Origin: a virus | Length of the DNA: 64,000 nt | Strand: one strand, 5' to 3' | Virus record (IMG/VR): IMGVR_UViG_3300044712_001218 | Location: 1 to 64,000 of that record | In this document: in pieces, positions 39,530 through 49,057 of the stretch | How the letters are laid out: each line of letters opens with the position of its first letter | Position numbering within the stretch: the stretch's first letter is position 1 | Translations under genes and position numbers: made by a program | The notes under the pieces: generated by a model | The model's database searches: none | Seen by the model: the letters and a program-made list of their open reading frames with translations, nothing else | Told to the model about the DNA's origin: nothing

Positions 39530-39683
39530 AACCTTTTTGATGTATGCTTTTATAATATTACTAACTGGAATGTTATATCTTGTTATTAAATATGAATTAC
39601 TAGCAAAGATAATTGCCATAATAGCTGTTCTCTTTGGAGGGGGAATAATATTTTGGGGTCTTGGTGAAATTGATAATGACTAA
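39510..39683 (+). CDS. Small membrane protein, 57 aa
   Basis: TFLMYAFIILLTGMLYLVIK and IIAIIAVLFGGGIIFWGLG form two hydrophobic helices. The start lies within the last 20 nt of the SbcD gene. No family is recognised. Confidence 0.5.
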   Translation: MKNLKSKTFLMYAFIILLTGMLYLVIKYELLAKIIAIIAVLFGGGIIFWGLGEIDND

Positions 39684-39694
39684 ATATAAATAAT

Positions 39695-39928
39695 ATGACA
39701 GAACAAGAATTACTCAGATTAAAAAAGAAAGTTGAGGATACTAAACAACAAAAATCTCAACTGGAAGGACAGAAGGTAGCTTTAATGAAACAACTCAAAG
39801 ATGATTGGAAAGTGAAATCATTGGAAGAAGCTACTGCCAAAATGAACTCATTAGCTGAAGAAGTAGAGCAGCTAACTAAACAAATTGAAAAGGGTAGTAA
39901 AGAACTAGAAGAAAAATATGAGCTATGA
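39695..39928 (+). CDS. Coiled-coil protein, 77 aa
   Basis: Almost entirely heptad-like (LLRLKKKVEDTKQQKSQLEG; MNSLAEEVEQLTKQIEKGSK ELEEKYEL). It lies between SbcD and the C-terminal half of SbcC and could supply part of the missing descending coil of the split ATPase, an inference from position. Coupled by ATGA to the next ORF. Confidence 0.55.
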   Translation: MTEQELLRLKKKVEDTKQQKSQLEGQKVALMKQLKDDWKVKSLEEATAKMNSLAEEVEQLTKQIEKGSKELEEKYEL

Positions 39929-40011
39929 CCTACGATGAATTTGCAATAGCCTGTGCTATTATAGGAGTCCTTCTTCTCATCATAGCTAAAAACATTAAAA
40001 TAAAGAAATGA
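39925..40011 (+). CDS. Tiny membrane protein, 28 aa
   Basis: MTYDEFAIACAIIGVLLLII AKNIKIKK: one hydrophobic helix with a basic tail, ATGA-coupled on both sides. Could be real or a coupling ORF. Confidence 0.4.
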   Translation: MTYDEFAIACAIIGVLLLIIAKNIKIKK

Positions 40012-40613
40012 TACCAATACAAGAACTCAGGAATAGATTAGAACGAAGGAAAGGGAAAAAACAACAAATAATTGAAACCCTTTCTATCCTTCGAGCAGAA
40101 CTACAAGCCTTATCTAAGTCATTAGTCTTACATGAAAAGGCAAAAGAAGTAATCAGGGAAGTTGGAATAAAAACCCAACAACAATTGGTTTATCATATCA
40201 GTGATATTACTTCTTTAGCTTTAGATACTATTTTTGATGATCCATATTCTCTAGAAGTAGAGTTTGTTCAGAGGAGGAATAAAAATGAATGTGATCTCCT
40301 TTTTGTCCGTAATGGTGAGCGGATAGATCCCTTGAGTGCATCAGGTGGAGGAGCGGTTGATGTGGCTTCCTTTGCCCTTAGAATAGCCAGTTGGAGTATG
40401 CAGATGCCTCATTCCAGAAATACTATTATACTAGATGAACCTTTGAAATTTCTTAGTATGGATCATCAGGAACAGGCAAGTCAGATGATAAAGGAAATTT
40501 CAAAAAGACTGAATATTCAGTTCATTATAATTACTCATAACGAAGTGCTCGCCAGTTATGCGGATAAGACTTTTACAACCAGTATTAATAACGGTAAAAC
40601 TACAGTAACATGA
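40008..40613 (+). CDS. SbcC/Rad50-like ATPase, C-terminal half, 201 aa
   Basis: A short coiled coil (about 5-50) leads to SLEVEFVQRRNKNECDLLFV, the ABC signature-like PLSASGGGAVDVASFALRIA, Walker B TIILDEPLKFLS and the H-loop IIITHNEVLASYADKTF. It complements the N-terminal half at 35808, so the two chains must assemble in trans to make one ATP site. It lacks a zinc hook and most of the coiled coil. Confidence 0.82.
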   Translation: MIPIQELRNRLERRKGKKQQIIETLSILRAELQALSKSLVLHEKAKEVIREVGIKTQQQLVYHISDITSLALDTIFDDPYSLEVEFVQRRNKNECDLLFVRNGERIDPLSASGGGAVDVASFALRIASWSMQMPHSRNTIILDEPLKFLSMDHQEQASQMIKEISKRLNIQFIIITHNEVLASYADKTFTTSINNGKTTVT

Positions 40614-40825
40614 AAGTATCAATAGGAGGGCGTACTGAAATTACAGTAGAACCTATGGAATTATTTAAACCTGACGAACTTACAGTAGAGTTTTATTATA
40701 GGCGCGGTACACATTACTTCTTTCGTGGAGAAGGTGAAAAATTAGAAATCACAACACCTGAATTATTACCAAATAAAACTCTTATAAAAGGACATTATTA
40801 TACCATTAAAATTGAATACAAATGA
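40610..40825 (+). CDS. Hypothetical protein, 71 aa
   Basis: MKVSIGGRTEITVEPMELFK PDELTVEFYYRRGTHYFFRG...; beta-rich small protein. No family is recognised. 4 nt overlaps with both neighbours. Confidence 0.5.
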   Translation: MKVSIGGRTEITVEPMELFKPDELTVEFYYRRGTHYFFRGEGEKLEITTPELLPNKTLIKGHYYTIKIEYK

Positions 40826-41304
40826 ATGAACAAGAATTTAAACCTGAAACAGGACAAACCCATTGGGGAGTAATAATATGGGTAGTTGTTATGATGCTAT
40901 TGTTATTTGCATGGACTAAACGCGATTCTATTGAAAAGCTGTTCCATAGGAATACTACACAAATACAGGATATCACTACAGGAGGAGTAGTTGGGCAAAG
41001 AGTATATATACCAAAAGAAGATATTCCATGTGATTTTAAAATAACAGGTTGTTATAAAATGCTTTATAGTGAAGATAAAGGAGTTTACATTATTAGAAAA
41101 AATGAAGGGTATAAGCAAGGGTTTGATCTCTATAGTTATATGTGTACAGGTAGAGGAACTAAAGATTTATTCTTTTGGTTGCCTGAAGATTATCCTCCAA
41201 ATATGTATTTAGATAGTTGTCAAGCTAAAAATGATTTGAAAAGGTACTTAGATGCAGAATATAAAAAGACACATAAAAATGATTACTTAAAAGAATTTAA
41301 ATGA
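40822..41304 (+). CDS. Single-pass membrane protein, 160 aa
   Basis: A cytoplasmic start, then one transmembrane helix (GVIIWVVVMMLLLFAW, about 13-31), then a ~125 residue domain with four Cys (DIPCDFKITGCYKML; YMCTGRG; YLDSCQA) suggestive of disulphides in the periplasm. Family unknown; an effect on the host envelope is possible. Confidence 0.5.
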   Translation: MNEQEFKPETGQTHWGVIIWVVVMMLLLFAWTKRDSIEKLFHRNTTQIQDITTGGVVGQRVYIPKEDIPCDFKITGCYKMLYSEDKGVYIIRKNEGYKQGFDLYSYMCTGRGTKDLFFWLPEDYPPNMYLDSCQAKNDLKRYLDAEYKKTHKNDYLKEFK

Positions 41305-41615
41305 CTCACATAGAACGACTACTCGCAGAACTACAATCAAGAGCCCATCTCAGCACTTATCAGTTAGAGTTAGTAAAGCAATACATGGAATATACGTATG
41401 GTGTAGGATTTGATGAAGCACGACTAACAATAGGTGGGCAAACAAGACGTCCCATACAGCAAATAAAAGATGGAAAAGTAGTAGCTACATATGAAAGTCA
41501 AACAGAAGCTGCCCGTGCTATGGGTTGTAATCAAGCCAGTATTTCAAGAGTTGTTTCAGGGATACGGGAATCTGTAAAAGGATATAAATTCAAGAATGTA
41601 AAACAAAGTGCATAA
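41301..41615 (+). CDS. NUMOD1-domain DNA-binding protein, 104 aa
   Basis: RPIQQIKDGKVVATYESQTE AARAMGCNQASISRVVSGIR ESVKGYKFK is a NUMOD1 helix-turn-helix module, normally the C-terminal DNA-binding part of homing endonucleases. Here it is without a nuclease domain; the N-terminal 50 residues are helical. It may be a nuclease remnant or a domesticated regulator. Last gene of the rightward operon. Confidence 0.7.
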   Translation: MTHIERLLAELQSRAHLSTYQLELVKQYMEYTYGVGFDEARLTIGGQTRRPIQQIKDGKVVATYESQTEAARAMGCNQASISRVVSGIRESVKGYKFKNVKQSA

Positions 41616-41654
41616 AAAACCGGGGATAGGAAAACCCTTAAAACCTACCCCCGG
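41613..41654 (-). terminator. Terminator at the convergence of the two operons
   Basis: CCGGGG (41620-41625) and TAGG (41627-41630) pair with CCTA (41644-41647) and CCCCGG (41649-41654), with one A-C mismatch. Read on the minus strand the hairpin is followed by six T, so it is an intrinsic terminator for the late operon. In the plus direction no T tract follows, so it is weaker there. Confidence 0.8.
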
Positions 41655-41694
41655 ATAACCAACTAAACCCTAAACAACAAAAACAGAACAAACA

Positions 41695-42048
41695 CTAATC
41701 AAGATCAGCAATCACGCCTTTCAAAATTTTAAGGACACCAAGAACGACATCCTTTACTGCTTGTTTTAATCCAGTTTTGTTTATGAGCTGAACCAATGTA
41801 TCAATAGCCTCAGCCCCAGCATCATCATAATCACCAGCAACAACTAAATCCATAGCCTGATGAAACTCAGGTTTAAATTCGTCAGGGATATCATCACTGA
41901 CATTATTGTTAATAGCATTTAAGATAAGCCTATACATCAGGTTATCTACTTTGTCTCCAAAACCTTTTTTAAAGGTCCATTTATCCAATAAATTTGCTTG
42001 CCAATCAATATGAGCAGCAAGAAACAGTGGAATTGTGTTTGTTCCCAT
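41695..42048 (-). CDS. Hypothetical late protein, 117 aa
   Basis: MGTNTIPLFLAAHIDWQANL LDKWTFKKGFGDKVDNLMYR...; acidic, helical, with C-terminal hydrophobic segment KDVVLGVLKILKGVIADLD. No family is recognised. Last gene of the late operon, next to lysis genes, and possibly a lysis accessory. Confidence 0.55.
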   Translation of the reverse strand: MGTNTIPLFLAAHIDWQANLLDKWTFKKGFGDKVDNLMYRLILNAINNNVSDDIPDEFKPEFHQAMDLVVAGDYDDAGAEAIDTLVQLINKTGLKQAVKDVVLGVLKILKGVIADLD

Positions 42049-42075
42049 GATAATAAAATTTAAATTGTTTAAAAA

Positions 42076-42441
42076 CTAAATAGCCTTTTTTAATTGATCA
42101 ATTTCTTCTTTAACAAGCCCTGCCTTTTTAATATCATCCTTTTTATCCACCTCTGCTTGTTTTACCACCTCTACTGCCTGTTTAACTGCTGCCACATCAT
42201 CCTTAAAACAATTAGTTAGGAATTTAGCACTGGCAGCACATATTACGGATACTGCCGCCACAATTGGATTCTTTGATACGGCAGCAATAGCCGAAGTTAC
42301 AGAACCAGCAAACAATAGCCAATCTCCCAATTTTCTAAAGAATTTTGGAGTTGGCTTATAATAAGTATCACTGAATGGTAATCCTACTCGTAAAGTTCCA
42401 TTACCTACAGGAATGCTTCCTTTTTTGATTTTATCAATCAT
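42076..42441 (-). CDS. Holin-like membrane protein, 121 aa
   Basis: A polar N-terminus with SDTYYKPTPKFFRKLGDW is followed by two hydrophobic helices (LLFAGSVTSAIAAVS; PIVAAVSVICAASAKFL) and a charged coiled tail (VVKQAEVDKKDDIKKAGLVK). This topology and the position next to the endolysin suit a holin, which permeabilises the inner membrane at the end of infection. Confidence 0.55.
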   Translation of the reverse strand: MIDKIKKGSIPVGNGTLRVGLPFSDTYYKPTPKFFRKLGDWLLFAGSVTSAIAAVSKNPIVAAVSVICAASAKFLTNCFKDDVAAVKQAVEVVKQAEVDKKDDIKKAGLVKEEIDQLKKAI

Positions 42442-42465
42442 TTTGTAATTTTTAATTTGTTTATA

Positions 42466-42927
42466 TTAGACCATTTTCATATAATGACCATTTACACATC
42501 GTAACACTTCTTTCCTATTATGACCTTCCCAATAACTCACATGAACCCAGTCTGGAGAATTATTATCACCATATTCCCATATAAGTTGGTCGAAGGTTAA
42601 ATTATTCTTTATACAATAGAATATATCCTTATTGGAAGGTCCTGCCGGATTATTATCATTGTCAATATCAATTGCAGCCCCTGCATCACAAAGATGCTGA
42701 CTAGTAGGACTTCCCCCTACTACTTTGTTTAACGCATCACATCTAAAAAATGAATTAATCCACAAAGCTTTTCCACCAAGCAATAATCGTAGGGGTTCAA
42801 ATAGATTCATCCCTATCTTATGCATAAAAGCTAATTGCTCCACATTAGGAGTATTTAAAATACCCTTCTTGATGGCAGTTCTGGAGAAAGTTGCTTCTCT
42901 ATAAGTAATATGTTCCGATATATTCAT
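42466..42927 (-). CDS. M15-family peptidase endolysin, 153 aa
   Basis: Zinc ligands are visible in SPTSQHLCDAGAAIDID (H-x6-D type) and DWVHVSYWEG (H-x-S), as in D-Ala-D-Ala / L-Ala-D-Glu carboxypeptidases of the M15 family (M15_3). NSFFRCDALNKVVGG is the usual preceding strand. It would cut peptide stems of peptidoglycan. No signal peptide, so release through a holin is expected. Confidence 0.85.
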   Translation of the reverse strand: MNISEHITYREATFSRTAIKKGILNTPNVEQLAFMHKIGMNLFEPLRLLLGGKALWINSFFRCDALNKVVGGSPTSQHLCDAGAAIDIDNDNNPAGPSNKDIFYCIKNNLTFDQLIWEYGDNNSPDWVHVSYWEGHNRKEVLRCVNGHYMKMV

Positions 42928-43424
42928 TTGAATATCTCCATTATGGTTTTAATAATAGGCTGTATGTTTTGTAACTTATCAGCTACCCATGCTCCTATAA
43001 CTACTAAGGTTAAAAATATCATAATAGCTTTCAGTGGTTTTTGTTTTATGTACTGAATAATAGCAGTGTCCCGCTGAATCTGATCAATTACTTTATCACG
43101 GGCTATTAATTGTTCCGCTTGGCGTTTAAGTAACTGGTCATGTTCTAATACATTTCCATTAGTTTTATCCTGCTTTTTTAACATTTGCCTCATCATCTCT
43201 ACTTCCACATCGTGATTGGAAATCATCTCCGCATGAAAAGCGGTCACTCTTTCCTCCAAAATCCCTTTGGTCTCTTTAATAGATTCTTTGATATTGAGAT
43301 GCTCCTCTTTCTTAATCTCCTTTAAATCATTTAATGCTTCTTTAATATTCCCTACTTCGGTTTGGATGTTTTTAATCGGTTCCTCTTGAGGACACGGAAA
43401 GGAATGCATAGTTTCATCAGCCAT
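42924..43424 (-). CDS. Coiled-coil protein with C-terminal membrane anchor, 166 aa
   Basis: A long coiled coil (about 20-130, KNIQTEVGNIKEALNDLKEI and QLLKRQAEQLIARDKVIDQI) ends in a transmembrane helix (KAIMIFLTLVVIGAWVADKL) and a short basic tail. XhlA-type haemolysins and phage spanin/holin accessories have this layout. Overlaps the endolysin by 4 nt. Function inferred from context. Confidence 0.6.
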   Translation of the reverse strand: MADETMHSFPCPQEEPIKNIQTEVGNIKEALNDLKEIKKEEHLNIKESIKETKGILEERVTAFHAEMISNHDVEVEMMRQMLKKQDKTNGNVLEHDQLLKRQAEQLIARDKVIDQIQRDTAIIQYIKQKPLKAIMIFLTLVVIGAWVADKLQNIQPIIKTIMEIFK

Positions 43425-43457
43425 TACTTTAAGTTTTTTAATGGTTAATACTCGTTT

Positions 43458-46400
43458 TTATTGTTTATCATATTTAATTGCTTGACTCTTGGTTACTCCC
43501 GTACTCCATCCTGAATGGATCTCAATCGTAAACGGCCCGGTTATGCTGTATGTTCCTGATGGCGCTTCATAAGCCGGTAATCCGTTTCTGCTTGTCCTTC
43601 CGAAGGTGTGTTGTAGGACTTTCCCTGCTCCTACTCCACTGTATACCTTGACCCAGGCATCCTGATTTGGTTCATCCGGTCCATATCCCCATTCAGCGGT
43701 AACAAATCTGTAATTTACAGTACCTGTTACGTTGATTACTTTTGTGGTGTACCCGTGATTGTTCGGGGGATTCAGAATATAGAACTTGTTATTTCCGGCA
43801 TCATAAACCGTGTCATGATCGGCGGTGTAGGTTTCATCAGTGAATAATGACGGTTTTTTATATGAATCAACCGGAGGGGTAACCTGGGATATTCTATGCC
43901 CCAAAGCATGAGCTTTTGGTGTAAAATTCACCGCACCTGGTTTATATTTCCACACTACGAAATTATCCAACCGGATCCATTCATCGGATTGGGCTGCATA
44001 GTTGTAATTCTCTGAACCACCGTGAAAAAATGACATATTAATCATTTCCACCTTTCCGAAATCCTTACCCCCGTCCCCTGCATGAAATTCCTGTGTCTGG
44101 CTTCTGAATTTAAAATGAGTATATCGTGCTGTTAAAATTCCATTTATGTATACTTCGCATATGGCATCATGGGTACTTGGCTTTCCTACATACCAGTGAT
44201 GAATCACATTTTGCCACACACCAAGCGGGCGGGACCAGTATCCGGAATCAGCCCTTACAAATCCATCCCACCATACATGCCCGGCGTTTCCTTCAATAAA
44301 TGGAATCATATCCTGATTATAGATATAAGCCATTTGATTTGATCCACCTACATCATGAAACCATCCTGCGCGACCCGAAACCGTTACGGTGTCTACTATT
44401 CCACCGGGATAATTCGCTGCAAAATCTATGTTATTCCCTGCGGTAAATCCGGTAGATGCTTTATAGGATGTTGAGCCACCCATCCCGGCCGCAAGGAAGT
44501 TAGGGTCCATATAAACATCAGCCGACATCCAAATATCGGAAGCGGTATCCATAAGACAAACGTCAAAAGCAAAACTATTCCAACAATCCGTTGGCGCATG
44601 GGCGTAACTCTTTATATACCCTCTCCAGACATTCCCGTGTGTCCCACCTGTATTTTCAATTGATAATTGAGAGAAATGGTTATTGGTATAAGCAATTGGC
44701 CATCTTTTCTCTAAACTGTCAGCTGTATTAACAGAGGAGTTTGTCCATCCAGTAAATGTTTCTGCAAATAAATATTCAATAGTATCATTTGCTGGAGGTT
44801 GAGGAGGCGTAACTTCATCCAAAGCTCGGTATACCCGATTATAAGACAATAAATTATTCGCTTTCATTTTACGTGGTTTACTTACAACCTCTCCCCCCGG
44901 CCATGGGTAAGTTTGCCCAGTACCATAATTGTAATCTACGGTTAGATCACTGGATGATAAAGCAGAATTGAAATAGGCAATTTCATCTATTGTACCAATA
45001 AATTTCTGCACATTATTATACATTTGCCCAATCAAATTACTATAAGCCCCAGCTGTAAATTCCGTAGAATAATTGGTTAGAGTTTGTACATCCCCGTTAA
45101 CGCAATATAAAACGGTATTCGTAGTTTGATTATATGATACTGCTATATAATTCCACTGATTTAAAGTAACAGCCATTGTACTAGGTGTAGCATTATTATA
45201 ATTATTCTTACCCAACACTAACTTCCTATTATTATCTATAAATATAGTCATGCAATTATCCTGCCCACCAACAATTCCATTCTGAGTTTGCAGGGTAAGA
45301 TTGGTTGGGTAAATCCATGCACGGACAGTAAAGTTTTCCGCAGCAAATTCAAATACTGAATTATTAGGAACTGTTATACGGCTATTATTAGCTCCATTGA
45401 AAGCATAACCTGTACCAAACATGCCTGTTTGGTTTACAGTGACGCCAGCCCCAGTAGTCCCATTATTACCTGAAGATATTTCTTCAACCGCTACCAATCC
45501 ACTAGATTCATCCAACTTGTAATAAGCCATTGGAGCAGTAAAAGAAGCTATACTTATACGTTCATCTAATACATTAGAATATACTGTACCGCATGTAGCA
45601 TCTGTTACTCTCCGTACGAAGTAAGTTCTTTCTGCAATAGTCCCATAATCATATGTGGTAGAGTTGCTACTATTAATAGTAGTCCACCCTGTAGCTGCCC
45701 CCGGTACAGTGGTTGTGGTAGAGTATTGCCAAGCATAGGTATAAGACCCTGTACCACCGTTAGCAGGGGTTATAGAACGGAAAGCAGGTAAATTAGCTCC
45801 AGATGATACTGTACGACTATCCGCTATCACCCCAGCCTGTAAAGGATCACGTACCGTAATGGTTACTGTATTACTATATGCATAACAATAATTATCATTC
45901 ACCCTACGTCGGTATTCTGTAGTAGTGTATAAAGCAGGTGGATCATATACATTACTGGAAGCCATTGTTGATATCAAAGTCCATGTACCTCCCGGTGGAC
46001 GTGTTTCCCATGCATAAGTTAATCCTCCACTACCCCCTGAAGCATTTACAGTACTAGTTAAAACGGCCGGATTAACTCCATTGCATTGGGTAGCAGAAGT
46101 AGCTATTGTACCCCCTAATAATTCTGTGCGAGCTGTAATTGTAGCTACGTTTGAATAAGCTATTGTAAAAGCATCATATACTTTACGAACAAAATACGTG
46201 GTGGAAGTAATTCCATCAGAAGGATTATATGCCACCCCGGTAGCTCCTGGTATATCTGTCCACACACCTACTCCCGGCTGGGAGCTAGTAGTGGATTTTT
46301 GCCATTGGTAAATATAATAACGACTACCTCCTAATGCACCATATTGATTAGTAAAGTAACCGGGGTCATCATTATAACAAGTTGTATATATACTTTGCCC

Positions 46401-47102
46401 GATAACTCCTCCGGTTAAAACATCACCAGAATTACCACATTCAAAATTATCTATTAACGTATATAAATTATTATTTATGTCTGAAGCCCCATAAGCTACA
46501 ATACCAGCATAAGAATGTGAAGGATAATTTCCCGGAATATCTATATCCGTAACAATACCATCTCCACTAATACTAGCATCTAATATACCATTTCGATAAA
46601 AATATAATACATTCCTTTTTGCCACTAGTTTTACTACATCATTCATAGTCCAAGATAATCCCGTAGCCATAATAAATTTAAAACCATTTATTACTTTAAA
46701 GAAATATGATTTTGTGGAATCACTAGACCAACCATAATAATTCCCACCATTTACTGTATTCATCCTTACAGCCACCCCCATTGCCAGACTACCATATTCT
46801 TTTATATAAGTAACTTGAGCGTATTGATCATCCATTAAATCACCACCACCACCTACATACATCATTGCATTATCTGCGGTACCAGAACAATATAGTGTAT
46901 AAGAACCACCATATGAAGTAATACAAAAATAAAAAGGGCCTCCTGTATAATTATTACTACCATGAGTAACTAAAGTCCAATTTGACCAATTTTCAATACC
47001 CCTTCCAAGAGGACCATACGTATTGAAATTGTCTATGTAGGCCTGTCCATAAGACAGCACCACCATACATACACTAATTAAAGTAAGTGTAAAACGTTTC
47101 AT
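43458..47102 (-). CDS. Large signal-peptide-bearing tail fibre / glycan-binding protein, 1214 aa
   Basis: A Sec signal peptide (MKRFTLTLISVCMVVLSYGQ) opens the protein. An N-terminal beta domain (about 20-225) is followed by three Ig-like modules (about 230-515; YIYQWQKSTTSSQPGVGVWT, LTYAWETRPPGGTWT, YTYAWQYSTTTTVPG) of Bacteroidota-adhesin type. A LamG domain (about 520-735; AYYKLDESSGLVAVEEISSG, FTVRAWIYPTN, TIDEIAYFNSALS), a jelly-roll region resembling polysaccharide lyases (about 775-1070), and a CUB-like end (about 1090-1214) follow. Probably receptor or glycan binding, perhaps depolymerase. Catalytic residues are not assignable by eye. Confidence 0.72.
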   Translation of the reverse strand: MKRFTLTLISVCMVVLSYGQAYIDNFNTYGPLGRGIENWSNWTLVTHGSNNYTGGPFYFCITSYGGSYTLYCSGTADNAMMYVGGGGDLMDDQYAQVTYIKEYGSLAMGVAVRMNTVNGGNYYGWSSDSTKSYFFKVINGFKFIMATGLSWTMNDVVKLVAKRNVLYFYRNGILDASISGDGIVTDIDIPGNYPSHSYAGIVAYGASDINNNLYTLIDNFECGNSGDVLTGGVIGQSIYTTCYNDDPGYFTNQYGALGGSRYYIYQWQKSTTSSQPGVGVWTDIPGATGVAYNPSDGITSTTYFVRKVYDAFTIAYSNVATITARTELLGGTIATSATQCNGVNPAVLTSTVNASGGSGGLTYAWETRPPGGTWTLISTMASSNVYDPPALYTTTEYRRRVNDNYCYAYSNTVTITVRDPLQAGVIADSRTVSSGANLPAFRSITPANGGTGSYTYAWQYSTTTTVPGAATGWTTINSSNSTTYDYGTIAERTYFVRRVTDATCGTVYSNVLDERISIASFTAPMAYYKLDESSGLVAVEEISSGNNGTTGAGVTVNQTGMFGTGYAFNGANNSRITVPNNSVFEFAAENFTVRAWIYPTNLTLQTQNGIVGGQDNCMTIFIDNNRKLVLGKNNYNNATPSTMAVTLNQWNYIAVSYNQTTNTVLYCVNGDVQTLTNYSTEFTAGAYSNLIGQMYNNVQKFIGTIDEIAYFNSALSSSDLTVDYNYGTGQTYPWPGGEVVSKPRKMKANNLLSYNRVYRALDEVTPPQPPANDTIEYLFAETFTGWTNSSVNTADSLEKRWPIAYTNNHFSQLSIENTGGTHGNVWRGYIKSYAHAPTDCWNSFAFDVCLMDTASDIWMSADVYMDPNFLAAGMGGSTSYKASTGFTAGNNIDFAANYPGGIVDTVTVSGRAGWFHDVGGSNQMAYIYNQDMIPFIEGNAGHVWWDGFVRADSGYWSRPLGVWQNVIHHWYVGKPSTHDAICEVYINGILTARYTHFKFRSQTQEFHAGDGGKDFGKVEMINMSFFHGGSENYNYAAQSDEWIRLDNFVVWKYKPGAVNFTPKAHALGHRISQVTPPVDSYKKPSLFTDETYTADHDTVYDAGNNKFYILNPPNNHGYTTKVINVTGTVNYRFVTAEWGYGPDEPNQDAWVKVYSGVGAGKVLQHTFGRTSRNGLPAYEAPSGTYSITGPFTIEIHSGWSTGVTKSQAIKYDKQ

Positions 47103-49048
47103 AATTTCTGGAATGTTAAGTTAACAAGTAATCCATACGGAGCCGTTGTACCAGTACCAAGTGTCCAAACTAATTTAATCCTATCTCCACGTATTACATC
47201 ATCATTCGCTTCATTAATATCAGCATCAGTAGTAAAATTAGCCCCTACACTGGTCATGTTAGCCTCTACACCTCCGCGATTCCTCCATACGGTAACCGTA
47301 GGTACTCGGTCACCTTGGCTATTAGCATAATACAATTCAGCCCCTATTAAGGTATACCCATCTAGGGCACTTGTAATAGGATATTGATAAGGAGTGCTTC
47401 CACTACTAGCTGCAATGGTATCAGTGGCCGTATATACTATACTTATCGGTGGATTAGCCCGTTTAATTGCTCCAGTACTGGTTACTGTAAGAAGTATATT
47501 AGATTCCCCGGTATATTGTTTTAAATATACACTATCTCCCACAACCGTAAATATATTAGTCCCTCCTGTCTTTTTAACAGCAAAGGATGTATCAGCAGTA
47601 GATTGTATTCTTAACCCTCCTGCCAATCCTATTTTAGTATTGCTTTCATACTTATTACCGTGTATATTAGCCGTATATTTATAAAGAGCTGGAAATACGG
47701 TAGTATCACCTATACCTATTCTACCAATGGAAGCTCCTGAGGCGTATAACATCCCGTTATAATTCATACGCGTACGATTAGATGGGTTGTTTGTACCAGA
47801 GTACCAAGCTCCTGCTGTTTTAGTTGTTCCGGTGTATAACCATGCCGGATAACCTAACATTGTAGAAGCACTAGCCCATACTCCAATCTGCCCAGCTGCA
47901 GGTGTACCGACCGCAACCATATTACCAGTTCCTCCTTCCCCTCCAGTACCATGAGCCCTTGAATAAGCATTAGTAGCTAATGTATCCGTATTACTACGCC
48001 AATACGTTCCATCAAATGCATACATTCCTGCTCCATGTGTAAATTCTATGGCTGTACTAGTTAAAGCTATATCATTATTTCCCACAACTCCATCATTGAT
48101 TCCCGGAATACCAGTGTTAATATTTAATCTACCTCCCCCCGGATAATCACTACCAAATTCAATTTCATAATTAGAATATCCTTTTGCATAAGCATAAGGA
48201 CCGTAACGAACAGTATCCGTATTAGATAATCCTCCACCACCACTTACTAAATCATTCAAATAATATGTTCCTGTAGCATCCGATAGTACCAAACTATCTC
48301 CTTCCATCCCGACCTGAGGATGACCCGTTCCATATAAACTTCCTACTCCTTTAAAATCTATATAATTCCCCATATAAAGATTTCCCGTAACTTCAGCATC
48401 TCCCGTAACTTTTAATTTGCGGGTGGTAGCAGTACTACCCCCTAAATGCCAATTCAAAGATGTGCTGGTGGAATAACTGGTTAAAGTGGTTGAAGATAAT
48501 CCTGCTGTGAAAGTCCGACTGAACGGACCTCCTTCGATTAATGAAGATAGAGTTTTACCGGAAGGATTATTAGCATCCTTTAAATACAAATCATCTCCAA
48601 TAGAATAAATATCTCCCGTTCCTCCTCCAACAGCATCTAATAAAACATGATTAACATGAAAATCTCCATAAACTCTACTATTTCCTGTTACATCTAATTT
48701 GTAACTAGGAACTCCCCCAACACCTAAAGAATCTAAGACATTAGTAACGGTTAATCTCCTCCCAGTTCTACTGAAATAACCTCCTCCCCCTATATCTAAT
48801 CGCAAAGCTGCCAAACTATCTACTGTTCTTTGCCACCGTGCAATTAAGCTATCACTAACAGCTTCCATAAACGTATTACCAGATATCCGCTTACTGCCCA
48901 CACCTTGATCCATAGTATAAAACCAGTCGTTTAAATGAAATGTATTATCTACATTCATATTCATAAGCGGTTTAGGGGTAAGTACAGTTTGGGCAGTACA
49001 ATTTAATACTATTATTACTAAACCAAGAACTATTATTAGCTTTTTCAT
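47099..49048 (-). CDS. Tail fibre-like protein with signal peptide, 649 aa
   Basis: MKKLIIVLGLVIIVLNCTAQ is a Sec signal peptide. The rest is Gly/Ser/Thr-rich with repeating trimeric-fibre-like units (KLDVTGNSRVYGDFHVNHVL; KLKVTGDAEVTGNLYMGNYI) of the kind found in tail fibres with chaperone-folded tips, and a C-terminal beta domain (SGSTPYQYPITSALDGYTLI GAELYY). Overlaps the 1214 aa gene by 4 nt. A fibre is the likely role; why it has a signal peptide is unclear. Confidence 0.68.
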   Translation of the reverse strand: MKKLIIVLGLVIIVLNCTAQTVLTPKPLMNMNVDNTFHLNDWFYTMDQGVGSKRISGNTFMEAVSDSLIARWQRTVDSLAALRLDIGGGGYFSRTGRRLTVTNVLDSLGVGGVPSYKLDVTGNSRVYGDFHVNHVLLDAVGGGTGDIYSIGDDLYLKDANNPSGKTLSSLIEGGPFSRTFTAGLSSTTLTSYSTSTSLNWHLGGSTATTRKLKVTGDAEVTGNLYMGNYIDFKGVGSLYGTGHPQVGMEGDSLVLSDATGTYYLNDLVSGGGGLSNTDTVRYGPYAYAKGYSNYEIEFGSDYPGGGRLNINTGIPGINDGVVGNNDIALTSTAIEFTHGAGMYAFDGTYWRSNTDTLATNAYSRAHGTGGEGGTGNMVAVGTPAAGQIGVWASASTMLGYPAWLYTGTTKTAGAWYSGTNNPSNRTRMNYNGMLYASGASIGRIGIGDTTVFPALYKYTANIHGNKYESNTKIGLAGGLRIQSTADTSFAVKKTGGTNIFTVVGDSVYLKQYTGESNILLTVTSTGAIKRANPPISIVYTATDTIAASSGSTPYQYPITSALDGYTLIGAELYYANSQGDRVPTVTVWRNRGGVEANMTSVGANFTTDADINEANDDVIRGDRIKLVWTLGTGTTAPYGLLVNLTFQKL

Positions 49049-49057
49049 ATCATTTAT

